Of a stretch of DNA of 64,000 bases, positions 16,175 to 23,931 are shown one piece after another. The stretch's first letter is position 1. Every line of letters starts with the position of its first letter. The position numbers were made by a program, and so were the translations under genes. This DNA comes from Streptomyces sp. NBC_01232 (GTDB lineage Bacteria; Actinomycetota; Actinomycetes; Streptomycetales; Streptomycetaceae). The stretch covers positions 5,261,001-5,325,000 of the forward strand of contig NZ_CP108518.1 of NCBI RefSeq assembly GCF_035989885.1, written 5' to 3'. Below the pieces are notes generated by a model. That model saw nothing but the letters and a program-made list of their open reading frames with translations. It was not told the origin of the DNA and ran no database searches.

Positions 16175-16923
16175 CCGACCGGACGGCCTCCGTCATCATG
16201 CTGAACCGACTCCGTGCGGTGGACTGGGTCGGCGACTGGGACGACGTGCTCTCCCGCGCCAAGTCCAGGCGCATCCTCATGCGTGAGTATCTGAGGCGGG
16301 CCGCCCTCTGGTCGCAGGCGTACTCGGTGGAAGGCGCGTGGCCCTTCTTCGACGTCACCGAATGCGTGGACCCGGAATTTCGAATGTCCCCCGAAATGAC
16401 AGCGGAGCTGGCGGAGTTCCTGAGCCGTGTGCCCGGCTCCGCACTGCAGGACACGTGTGCCGGCGCCGTCCGCCTGGCGGAAATGCGGGCGCAGAACCCG
16501 ACCGCGCTGCCGGACCTTCCCGACCTCTACGAACCGCTGGTCCTCTTCTACGAGCGCGGCGGGGAGTTCCTGCGGGACAACGTGGGCGGCCTCGACCTGA
16601 CCGGGGCGTCGTTCCGGCTGGGCACCCCGCAGGGCAAACTCCGCACTCCTGGGTTCGAGACGCTCGGTGGGACTGTGCTCGACGCTCTGGATGCCGAGGG
16701 CCGCATCTCGTACTGCACCGCCGCCGGAAACCGAGGTCCCGTCATGCGGCGCCGCGTCGTGCGGGGCGAGATCCATGACGAGGTGTTCGGCCGGGACCTG
16801 CGCTGGGAGCCGACGGACCGGCTCCGGGAGACCGAAGCGGGCGCGGAGGACGCGCGGCTGATCCCGCTCGACGAGCTTGCCGCGGCCGAGCTCATCGGTG
16901 CGGTGGACCGGGCGTCCCGCTAG
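16171..16923 (+). CDS. Hypothetical protein at the end of the pilus locus
   Basis: 250-residue soluble protein without signal peptide or membrane segment. The sequence is charged and probably mixed alpha/beta; I recognise no domain. The GTG start at 16171 is preceded by GGGGGATCGA and overlaps the micro-ORF stop as GTGA. Two regions look structured: an N-terminal helical part with ARRALLWSQ-like text (REYLRRAALWSQAY) and a C-terminal part from about residue 130 (DLTGASFRLGTPQGKLRTPG). It is the last co-directional gene of the Tad run and converges on a TetR gene 17 bp away. Confidence 0.65.
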   Translation: MTDRTASVIMLNRLRAVDWVGDWDDVLSRAKSRRILMREYLRRAALWSQAYSVEGAWPFFDVTECVDPEFRMSPEMTAELAEFLSRVPGSALQDTCAGAVRLAEMRAQNPTALPDLPDLYEPLVLFYERGGEFLRDNVGGLDLTGASFRLGTPQGKLRTPGFETLGGTVLDALDAEGRISYCTAAGNRGPVMRRRVVRGEIHDEVFGRDLRWEPTDRLRETEAGAEDARLIPLDELAAAELIGAVDRASR

Positions 16924-16940
16924 CGGGCGACAGGCAGGCG

Positions 16941-17483
16941 TCAGCAGTCCGGGGACGCGAGCCGCTCCGCGACGCCCCGCGCCCGTCGTGCCGGCTCCGG
17001 GCCCGGCTCCAGGGCCGCCACCACCGTCGCACCCTCGACCAGGACCAGGAGCTGGTCGGTGAGTTCCTCGCGGCCGGGTCCGGCCAGTTCGGCCAGCAGG
17101 GCCCTCAACTCCGCCTTGTGGCGGCGTACGACGTCCAGCACGGCGGCCGGACCGTCCGCGCCCAGTTCCCCGTACGCGTTCAGGAACGCGCAACCGCGGA
17201 AGTCCGGCTCCGAGAACCATCCCGCCAGCCAGTCGAAGACGGCGAGGACCGGGTCCGGGGCTCCCGTCACCGCTGCGCGGAGGTCGGCCGTCCAGCGCCG
17301 GTCGCGGCGTTCCAGATAGGCCGTGACCAGAGACTCCTTGGCCGGGAAGACCCGGTAGAGGCGCTTGAGGGGAACTCCCGACTCGCTGCGGATCCGGTCC
17401 ATGCCGACGGCCTGGATGCCGTGCCGGTAGAACAGCTCCTCCGCCGTGTCCAGGAGCCGGGTGCGGGCCTCTTCGTCGTCCAT
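16941..17483 (-). CDS. TetR-family regulator
   Basis: 180-residue TetR-type repressor. The N-terminal helix-turn-helix is at about 20-50 (GIQAVGMDRIRSESGVPLKRLYRVF), and the C-terminal ligand-binding region resembles the LmrA/YxaF-type TetR C domain (FRGCAFLNAYGEL). The ATG at 17483 starts the conserved region; in-frame upstream codons run into the divergent promoter. It is divergent from a DUF1348-like gene, with two identical-type palindromes in the 103-bp gap, a textbook autoregulated pair. Confidence 0.9.
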   Translation of the reverse strand: MDDEEARTRLLDTAEELFYRHGIQAVGMDRIRSESGVPLKRLYRVFPAKESLVTAYLERRDRRWTADLRAAVTGAPDPVLAVFDWLAGWFSEPDFRGCAFLNAYGELGADGPAAVLDVVRRHKAELRALLAELAGPGREELTDQLLVLVEGATVVAALEPGPEPARRARGVAERLASPDC

Positions 17484-17508
17484 GAGGGCAGCGTAGTCCA
17501 GATTCCCC

Positions 17509-17565
17509 TTGCGGGGAGAACGCTCGTTCTCTATGGTCGGGGAACGGGCGAGAACGACCGTTCTC
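17509..17565 (+). promoter_or_regulatory. Promoter with twin TetR operators
   Basis: Two perfect palindromes share the arms GAGAACG-NN-CGTTCTC: 17516-17531 (centre CT) and 17550-17565 (centre AC, extended by one more pair to 17549-17566). Centres are 34 bp apart. The first exactly fills the 17-bp spacer between -35 TTGCGG (17509-17514) and -10 TATGGT (17532-17537); the second covers the region just after the expected transcription start. Binding would block the promoter of the gene at 17587. Confidence 0.75.
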
Positions 17566-17586
17566 GCGATCGAGAGGTGATACGTC

Positions 17587-18012
17587 ATGACCGACACTCC
17601 CGCCGTACGTCCGCCCCTGCCGCCCTTCACCGAGGAGTCCGCACGCGCCAAGGTCCAGGCCGCCGAGGACGCCTGGAACAGCCGCGATCCCGAGCGCGTA
17701 GCCCTCGCGTACACGCCGGACTCGGTCTGGCGGAACCGCGACCGCTTCCTCACCAGCCGCCCCGAGATCCGCGCGTTCCTCGCCGAGAAGTGGGAGCGCG
17801 AGCTCGACTACCGGCTTCGCAAGGAGCTGTGGGCGTTCACCGGCAACCGCATCTCGGTCCGCTTCGAGTACGAGTGGCACGACGCGACCGGCCAGTGGTG
17901 GCGCAGTCACGGCAACGAGCAGTGGGAGTTCGCCGACGACGGCCTGATGCGCCGCCGTGAGGCCAGCATCAACGACATTCCGATCGCCGCCGGGGACCGC
18001 CGCCTCGCCTGA
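17587..18012 (+). CDS. DUF1348 / NTF2-like protein
   Basis: 141-residue protein of the DUF1348 group within the NTF2/SnoaL-like superfamily (cone-shaped fold used for ligand binding or small-molecule catalysis). Key family text is [29 protein letters not shown] and a C-terminal [20 protein letters not shown]. Function is unknown; members are often under TetR or stress control, as here. ATG at 17587 with GAGAGG 8 bases upstream. Confidence 0.85.
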   Translation: MTDTPAVRPPLPPFTEESARAKVQAAEDAWNSRDPERVALAYTPDSVWRNRDRFLTSRPEIRAFLAEKWERELDYRLRKELWAFTGNRISVRFEYEWHDATGQWWRSHGNEQWEFADDGLMRRREASINDIPIAAGDRRLA

Positions 18013-18116
18013 CGCCATCCCGTCGGGCCCGCCCCGGCTCACCGGTCCCGCAGCGCCTCGTGGGCGGGATGGCTCCAGGTCGCCGTCTCGCCGCCTGGTG
18101 GTTTGTCATGGTCCCG

Positions 18117-18133
18117 CAACAACGCGGTTGTTG
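18117..18133. promoter_or_regulatory. Palindrome upstream of the WXG100 locus
   Basis: 17-bp palindrome CAACAAC-GCG-GTTGTTG about 72 bp before the first Esx-like gene and just upstream of a possible -35 TTGCAG (18138-18143). It is a candidate operator for the toxin-secretion locus; the binding protein is unknown. The rest of the 18013-18204 gap shows nothing else. Confidence 0.45.
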
Positions 18134-18204
18134 GTCTTTGCAGACGCGATGTAGGTTGCTAGAACTGGAATACTGACGATCGATCGAGTGTGCGGGGGAG
18201 TGGG

Positions 18205-18537
18205 ATGAAGTTCGACATGGGGACGCAGGTTCTGACGAACCTGATGTCGGGGTCGCGGAATTCGAATACGGATCTGGGGTCGCTGGTCAAGCAGCTGGTG
18301 GCTGCGGCGCAGCCGCTGGAGGGCAAGTTCCAGGGGCAGGGCAAGGTGGCGTTCGACTCGTTCAAGCTGCGTGCGGATGCCATTGCGAAGGAGCTGAACG
18401 CTTCGCTGGCGGCGATCCTGGGTGGCCAGTCGGGCATGGAGCAGGCGTTCGGTTCGGGTGATCAGGAGCAGGGTGAGAACGCCCGTCAGCAGCAGGGTGC
18501 GGCGAACTTCGACGCGGCGCGTTTCCGGGGCCGCTGA
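18205..18537 (+). CDS. Esx-like (WXG100-related) small protein A
   Basis: 110-residue, mostly helical protein with a central FQGQGKVAF turn in place of the canonical Trp-X-Gly, flanked by two amphipathic helices: the size and hairpin layout of WXG100 proteins that pair and leave through type VII secretion. The C-terminal tail is Gln/Gly rich (QEQGENARQQQG). The ATG at 18205 has GGGGGAG upstream. Codons favour G- or T-ending forms over the C-ending forms of neighbouring genes. It heads a run with a second small helical protein, a DUF6507-type protein and a large toxin. Confidence 0.75.
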   Translation: MKFDMGTQVLTNLMSGSRNSNTDLGSLVKQLVAAAQPLEGKFQGQGKVAFDSFKLRADAIAKELNASLAAILGGQSGMEQAFGSGDQEQGENARQQQGAANFDAARFRGR

Positions 18538-18612
18538 GCCTGCAGGTTCCGGGCCTTCCGGGCCTTCCGGTTTGTCTGGATTGTTGTCTTCTTCACGGGG
18601 AGTGTGGTTGTG

Positions 18613-18924
18613 ATGTCGGGTGGGACGGATCGTCGTGCGTATGACGTGGGTGCCTCGACGGAGGTGCAGGGCGGTATCAAGGCGGTGATCGGTCAGCTGG
18701 ACACGGTGATCGCGGCGCGTGAGGCGCAGGTGGCTGCTGCGATGTCGGACTTCACGGCGGAGGGTGTGGCGGATGACTACCACGCCAAGGAGCTGCGGTG
18801 GAAGAACGCTTCGCAGGAGGTCAAGAACATCATCCAGCTGTTGAACACGACGCTGGCGAAGAATGACGCGACGGCGCAGCAGACATTGCAGCGGGCGCGG
18901 ACCGCGGTCAACAACATCGGCTGA
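18613..18924 (+). CDS. Esx-like small protein B
   Basis: 103-residue helical protein, probably the partner of the preceding Esx-like protein. Two long helices (STEVQGGIKAVIGQLDTVIAAREAQVAAAM and WKNASQEVKNIIQLLNTTLAKN) flank a turn EGVADDY. No signal peptide. The start is the ATG at 18613; GTG codons lie 3 and 9 bases earlier and are possible. The 75-bp gap to gene A holds no terminator. Export through an ESX/type VII system encoded elsewhere is inferred. Confidence 0.7.
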   Translation: MSGGTDRRAYDVGASTEVQGGIKAVIGQLDTVIAAREAQVAAAMSDFTAEGVADDYHAKELRWKNASQEVKNIIQLLNTTLAKNDATAQQTLQRARTAVNNIG

Positions 18925-19006
18925 GCAGGATCGTTTCAGCCGGTCGGTGGGTCGGCAGGTCAGCGGGTCGGTAGGACTGTAGGGGTAACACGGGGGTGGG
19001 TCGTCG

Positions 19007-19456
19007 GTGACGTCATGGGATATCAAGCCGCAGGGTGTGCAGGGCCACTTGAAGACGGTCGGTGGGAATGCGGGTGAGCTCGAGACGGCGTTGAACACGT
19101 TGCTGACGGCGATGTCGGAGGCGGCTCAGGCGGCGGGGACGGCTGTTCCGGGTTCGCAGTCGGGGATGACTCCGCAGGGTCCGCTGGCTCCGGGTGCGGG
19201 GCCGGCTCCGGGTTCGGCTTTTGTGGCGCCGCAGAAGGCGATGGGGCCGGTGGCGGCTGCGCTGGGTGAGTATCTGACGGCGCGCAAGCCGGAGTTCAAG
19301 TCGATGGCGGAGCGCATCGAGGCGTGTATCCGTGGTGCGGTGCTGGCGACGAACGAGTACCTGCAGGGTGATCTGGACCAGGCCAAGGAGGCGCAGGACG
19401 CTGCACGGTCGGTGAATCTGGATCTGCTGCGTGAGAAGACCGGGGAGAAGAAGTGA
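19007..19456 (+). CDS. DUF6507-like protein of the toxin locus
   Basis: 149-residue protein resembling the DUF6507 family, which I associate with type VII toxin loci in actinomycetes (opening TSWDIKPQGVQGHLKTVG). Layout: N-terminal helical region, a Pro/Gly-rich loop at about 45-75 (PGSQSGMTPQGPLAPGAG), C-terminal helices. It is likely a targeting or chaperone-like partner for the downstream toxin, as small helical proteins are for LXG toxins. The GTG at 19007 starts it; the stop overlaps the toxin GTG by four bases. Confidence 0.65.
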   Translation: MTSWDIKPQGVQGHLKTVGGNAGELETALNTLLTAMSEAAQAAGTAVPGSQSGMTPQGPLAPGAGPAPGSAFVAPQKAMGPVAAALGEYLTARKPEFKSMAERIEACIRGAVLATNEYLQGDLDQAKEAQDAARSVNLDLLREKTGEKK

Positions 19457-21822
19457 GCGGGGGCGCGCCGGTCGATCCGGCTGAGATACCGGTTTTCACG
19501 GGTGATCTGGCGGTGCTGGACGAGAAGGTGAAGCTGATCTCGTCGGGTGGTGCCACCGTTTCCACGAAGGCCTCGGACGTCCACACCAGTTTTGGTGGGT
19601 TGCAGGCGTTCTATCAGGCGCCGGAGGCCGATCAGCTGTTCGCGACGACGAAGCCGGTCCAGGACCTGGGCCTGAAGCTCAGTTCCGACATGTGCACGAT
19701 CGCCGGCGCGCTGGGCACCTACTCGCGTGATGCCGCGCCGATCATCAAGAAGCTGGAGAACCTGAAGGCGGAGGCGGAAGCGTTCCGCGAGAAGACCGAC
19801 AAGGAAGACAAGTGGGCCGAGGACGGCGGTCTGATCGACGAGAACCTCGAACGCCGTAACAAGATCGCCGAGGTGTGGGCGCAGTTCCAGGACGTGGAGA
19901 CGGCCGCTCACGCCAAGATCGTCGCGCTGGTGGACGGCACCCCGCTGAAGAAGGACGACGGCTCGCACGGCGCGGGCATGTACGGCTACGACGCCGAGAT
20001 GCTCAAGGCGTCCAAGTCCCTGCCGTGGGGCGATGCGGTGGAGGAGTCGATCCCCGGGTGGCAGGTCTGGGAACACGTCTGGGAGTTCGGCAAGGGCTTC
20101 TTCGTCGACGGCGTGTGGGGGACCCTCAAGGGTCTGGGCGGCCTCGTCGGACTGCAGGGCTGGGACACCTTCAAGCAGTCCTGGACCGGCCTGGCCAAGC
20201 TCAGCACCGGCCTTGGGATCGCCATGATCCCGGGTGCGGGCGCGGTGTTCATGGCCCTCCCGGACGACAAGCTGCCCTCGTGGCTGCGTGACTCCCGGAC
20301 CGCGATGAAGGAGACGGGCAAAGCGCTCCTGGCATGGGATCAGTGGGGCTCCAACCCCGGCCGGGCCGCGGGCGCGGCCACCTTCAACGTGATCACCGCC
20401 ATTGCCACGCGCGGCGGCAGCGGTGCCGTGGCGGGCGCCGGCAAGGCCAGCCTGGTGGCCAAGACCCTGTCACTGGCGGGCAAGACCGGCAGCATCGTCG
20501 ACCCCATGACGTACATCATCAAGGGCGCAGGCGCGGGCATCTCGAAGGCGGGCGACATCATGGCCGCCCTGAAGGGCATGGGCAAGGTCGAGGCCCCGGC
20601 CATCAACGTGGACGGCGCGTTCGCGCTGCCCGAGGGTGCTGTCAAACTCCCCGACGGGGCGATTCAGCTCCCCAAGGGCACCTCGATGCCGGACGGGGCG
20701 ATCAAGCTGTCCGACGGGAACATCAAACTCCCGGAGAACACCACGACGTTCCCGCCGAACACGGTCAAACTGCCGAAGCCCGACGGCACCACGCAGTTCA
20801 TGGACCTCGAGGGCAACATCTACAAGGCCGACGGGACCCTCGACCAGAGCGGAAAGCACTCCCCGAAGGAACCCTCACCGGACACCGACGCCGGCGCGGA
20901 TCTGCCGCGGGCCGACGCCCCGAAGGCCGACTCCCCCGCCATCGTCAGGGTTCCCGAACACGAACTCGCCGGCGTCGCCGCCCGCGGCGGCGACAACCCC
21001 ATCCACCTCACCTCCGACCTCTCGAGCCCCGCCCACACCGCCGACCACACTCCGGGTGCCCGCCCAGACACCACCCTCGGCGGCAGTGCCCACGACCTCG
21101 GCCAGGGTCCTTCCGCCAGGCACGAGCCCCCGACCGGCGCAGGCGGCCGCGACGGCACTGGTGGCAGCCACGACAACACGCCCACTGGCGGCGGGTCCCA
21201 CATGGACAGCCCGACAGGTGGCCACGGTGACACTGGCGGGACCGCTGGCCATGGCGACGGCCCCGGTCGACTTGCCGACGGAGGCGACAACGCGCCTTCC
21301 GAGGGACTGCCCGGCGGTGACCCAGATGGCCCCGGGACGGAAACTCCTGTCGGGGCTGCAGGTGAGTCAGCGTCCGCTAGAGGTCCTTGGCCGGCGCAGG
21401 ACGATCTCATCGGTCCGGCCGCGGGCAAGGAGTTGAAAATGCCGAACGCGCGGCACAGCGTGTCGGGGTCGGCCAGTGGAGAGATCAAGGAGAGCAACAG
21501 CGTCATCCTGCGAGGCCACCAGGGAGACGTGGCTCGGGACATCGCAGACATCGCCAATGGCAGAGCGACCTACGTCAAGGAGACGGACCGCTACGAGGTG
21601 AACGGGCGCTCGTATGGTGTGGAACCCTCTGGAAGGGTCTATCCGGACTCCGGCCCAGGCATCGTGAAACTTGACAGGAACGAGTACGCCGCCCTGCAGC
21701 AGGTAGCCAAAGCGAAGGGGGACATCAGTGCAGCGCCACAGCTCACCAGAGCCCCGCGCTTTACCAACAACCCGGGCATCGTAGAGAAAGCCCTTGCCAT
21801 CTACAACGGGACGCATCCGTGA
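19453..21822 (+). CDS. Large polymorphic toxin, putative type VII substrate
   Basis: 789-residue protein without a Sec signal. Layout: helical N-terminal delivery region about 1-170; tryptophan- and glycine-rich hydrophobic part about 195-330 (pre-toxin-like); eight heptad units at about 392-450 of the form LPDGAIK/LPEGAVK; a long disordered Asp/Gly/His/Pro/Thr linker about 450-640; and a compact C-terminal module about 650-789 (from KELKMPNARHSVSG to the end). The C-terminal module is the expected toxin tip; I do not recognise its activity. Translation is coupled to the gene before and to the immunity candidate after it (GTGA overlaps). The tip uses rarer codons (AGA, GGA, GCT) than the body. 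Confidence 0.75.
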   Translation: MSGGAPVDPAEIPVFTGDLAVLDEKVKLISSGGATVSTKASDVHTSFGGLQAFYQAPEADQLFATTKPVQDLGLKLSSDMCTIAGALGTYSRDAAPIIKKLENLKAEAEAFREKTDKEDKWAEDGGLIDENLERRNKIAEVWAQFQDVETAAHAKIVALVDGTPLKKDDGSHGAGMYGYDAEMLKASKSLPWGDAVEESIPGWQVWEHVWEFGKGFFVDGVWGTLKGLGGLVGLQGWDTFKQSWTGLAKLSTGLGIAMIPGAGAVFMALPDDKLPSWLRDSRTAMKETGKALLAWDQWGSNPGRAAGAATFNVITAIATRGGSGAVAGAGKASLVAKTLSLAGKTGSIVDPMTYIIKGAGAGISKAGDIMAALKGMGKVEAPAINVDGAFALPEGAVKLPDGAIQLPKGTSMPDGAIKLSDGNIKLPENTTTFPPNTVKLPKPDGTTQFMDLEGNIYKADGTLDQSGKHSPKEPSPDTDAGADLPRADAPKADSPAIVRVPEHELAGVAARGGDNPIHLTSDLSSPAHTADHTPGARPDTTLGGSAHDLGQGPSARHEPPTGAGGRDGTGGSHDNTPTGGGSHMDSPTGGHGDTGGTAGHGDGPGRLADGGDNAPSEGLPGGDPDGPGTETPVGAAGESASARGPWPAQDDLIGPAAGKELKMPNARHSVSGSASGEIKESNSVILRGHQGDVARDIADIANGRATYVKETDRYEVNGRSYGVEPSGRVYPDSGPGIVKLDRNEYAALQQVAKAKGDISAAPQLTRAPRFTNNPGIVEKALAIYNGTHP

Positions 21823-22730
21823 CATATAGCTTCCTTACCTTCGACTCTGTCAGCCCCGAGAGCATGGGACTCGCGCTTGCCGGATGTCTCGGCATTCCGG
21901 TCGGTGATGTGGATGTGGCCGACTCCGACGGTGACCCCGACCTGCGGAATTGGGATGCACCTGTGTCGTGTGAGTATCGGGCAGTTTATGGTGACGTGTC
22001 CTGGTCGCTAGACATCTATGCCGACGCGAACGTCGCTGATCAGCCACTTGAGTCCGACCTTGCCGCGAGGTTTGCGAAAGCTGCGGCGACGACAGTCCTT
22101 TTCCCCGCTTCGGAGTCGCTTCCCAGCGCCTACTGGCTGGTGACGCAAGAGGGTCTCCTCACCCGTGCCCGACTCGAGCTCTCCGATGACGAACCGCCCC
22201 TCTACTCGATCACCGCCGTCGAAGCGCGAGTGTCGCAGCTCCCACGGGCGACGGTGACGCGGTTCGCCGAGATCGTGAGGGAGCAGCGGCCGGAAACTCC
22301 CGTTGCCAACGGATTCGAGGCTTCGGTACAGCGGATGCGGAAGTCAGCTTCGGAACAGACGCGACTTTCCCTCGATGACAGCACCGGTAGCCCCGTCTGG
22401 TCTGCGAAGGACAACCTGGTGGCATGGGAGAGGGGCATCGTGCAGATGGAATCGGATTGGGCGCCGTCTGGGTGGTACCCGGCCGAGCTCTATCGTGAGC
22501 GGCTGGAGGCACGCGATGCACTTGCGGACCTTGGGAGGCGCCTGCCTGGCGGCGTGAACGTGTTGTTCAGCGAGGCTCTGGAGCAATTGGACAGCCGTTT
22601 TGCCGCGGCCACCGTAGAAGACGTCGCAGGGCTCCTCCGTGGGGAATTGCTGGGCGCCTCCGTCGAACAGACCGTGGCCGGTTGGTGGTGGCACCGCCGC
22701 CCGGATCCCGTGCCTTGGGAACAGGCCTGA
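21819..22730 (+). CDS. Candidate immunity protein for the polymorphic toxin
   Basis: 303-residue acidic cytosolic protein, no signal peptide or membrane segment, no family recognised. The GTG start overlaps the toxin stop by four bases, the position and coupling expected of a cognate immunity protein. Composition is less GC-rich than the surrounding genes, with more A/T-ending codons, matching the toxin tip, as if the two were acquired together. The N-terminal half looks beta-rich (VSCEYRAVYGDVSWSLDIYAD) and the C-terminal half helical. Confidence 0.65.
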   Translation: MTYSFLTFDSVSPESMGLALAGCLGIPVGDVDVADSDGDPDLRNWDAPVSCEYRAVYGDVSWSLDIYADANVADQPLESDLAARFAKAAATTVLFPASESLPSAYWLVTQEGLLTRARLELSDDEPPLYSITAVEARVSQLPRATVTRFAEIVREQRPETPVANGFEASVQRMRKSASEQTRLSLDDSTGSPVWSAKDNLVAWERGIVQMESDWAPSGWYPAELYRERLEARDALADLGRRLPGGVNVLFSEALEQLDSRFAAATVEDVAGLLRGELLGASVEQTVAGWWWHRRPDPVPWEQA

Positions 22731-23131
22731 TCTCAAGCGCCAGTACTCTGTTGAGGGGCTCAGCGGTTCACTAATCGGACCGGTGGAGCTCGCGATGCTC
22801 CAGGTGTCCAACGTGCACCACCTGGAGAATTCGAGGGGATCGGTATTCCCCGCGTGGGATGCCTGGGCGGATCCAATGCAGGTCGGCTCTGCCGTGTCCG
22901 CAGCAGCGACCACGACCGAGCAACAGATGCGGTGCTGGATTGCGCACGAGGCCGGACGCTCGGCGCGATCCGCCCGCAGCACTATGTGTCCCCAGGCGCC
23001 TGGCTCACCGCTGTTAACCCTCCCATGTGCGAGGTGCATGTGCGCGTCTGGCGGTCGTCCCGCTGCCTTCCCGCGATGAATGGTCAGTTCATGAGCTACC
23101 CGCCGGACAGCGATACGAATAGAATTCCGTA
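22731..23131. other. Non-coding or decayed stretch in the toxin locus
   Basis: 401 bp without a convincing gene. Short open frames exist in all phases but none has a good start, ribosome site and Streptomyces-like third-position bias together. One frame at 22854-23132 has a fairly protein-like centre (RGRTLGAIRPQHYVSPGAW), suggesting a remnant of a displaced toxin tip or immunity gene. Confidence 0.35.
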
Positions 23132-23497
23132 ATGGCTTCGCCCCATCGCATCGGTGTCGACGATCCCGATGTCGACATGGATTTGGCTCAACGCCTGCTT
23201 TGCCGCGACGAGTTGTTCACCGGAGAGGTCGCTGAATACCAGAACGGTCAACTGGTCTGCCTCGACGACTACGTCAATGGCGTTCGGGACGGTTCGTCCC
23301 GCGCCTGGTACCCGGACGGCACCCTGAAGCTCGAGGGGACGGTCCGCAACGGAGTCGCCCTGGGCGAGTTCAAGGAGTGGCACGCCAATGGCGTTCTGAA
23401 GTCTCGGCAGATGTTCGACAACTATCTCTACGATCTCCGTGAGGAATCCGTTTGGGACGAGGAAGGGCGCCTCGTTCGCGACTGGCATCGCGAGTAG
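23132..23497 (+). CDS. MORN/YwqK-type repeat protein
   Basis: 121-residue protein with MORN-like beta-hairpin repeats: GEVAEYQNGQL, RAWYPDGTLKLEG, KEWHANGVLKS. This is the pattern of YwqK-family proteins, often annotated as antitoxins beside polymorphic toxins. ATG at 23132. Its place downstream of the toxin-immunity pair suggests a second, orphan immunity protein. The acidic N-terminus and C-terminal RDWHRE are not otherwise informative. Confidence 0.7.
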   Translation: MASPHRIGVDDPDVDMDLAQRLLCRDELFTGEVAEYQNGQLVCLDDYVNGVRDGSSRAWYPDGTLKLEGTVRNGVALGEFKEWHANGVLKSRQMFDNYLYDLREESVWDEEGRLVRDWHRE

Positions 23498-23931
23498 TCT
23501 CCCCGCACGCGCAGTGATAGGCCCACCGGCGTGCACGTGTTCCGGCAGGGTTGTGCGCAGGATGCGAGGGCGGCGGAGGTTCCGTGAGGGAGTGGGCGGA
23601 GTAGAGGGAGCAGTCGTCGGCCGACTCGCTGGGCGGGCTGCGGGGCGCCCTCGCTGACCGGGGTCGCGGGGGAGTTCGGCCCACCCCTTCCGGATGCGAG
23701 GATCTGGCGGACGAGGGAACGGACTGAGCCGACCCTTGGAGCACCTTTGCCGTACCGGCCGGATGGCAGCGAATGCCGGATCTCCTGCCGAAGGGCTCGG
23801 GGCGAAGTCGTACGAGGCGTTCACGCAAGGCCCGGTCCGGTACGTCGAGGTGCGGCGCAGTGGTCGCACGCATTGTCGGTAGCCTCTCCTGCGGCGCCGC
23901 AGCCGCCGGCAGGGGATGAGGAGCCCCGAGG
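23498..23931. other. Gene-free stretch
   Basis: 434 bp between the YwqK-like gene and the convergent TetR gene. I see no ORF with Streptomyces-like codon bias, no strong terminator and no repeat. It may contain decayed sequence from the toxin locus. Confidence 0.4.

Noticed and set aside
22854..23132. 92-codon open frame after the immunity candidate
   Set aside because: Part of it looks protein-like, but it overlaps the next start, has no ribosome site and has mixed codon bias; kept only as possible decayed sequence.
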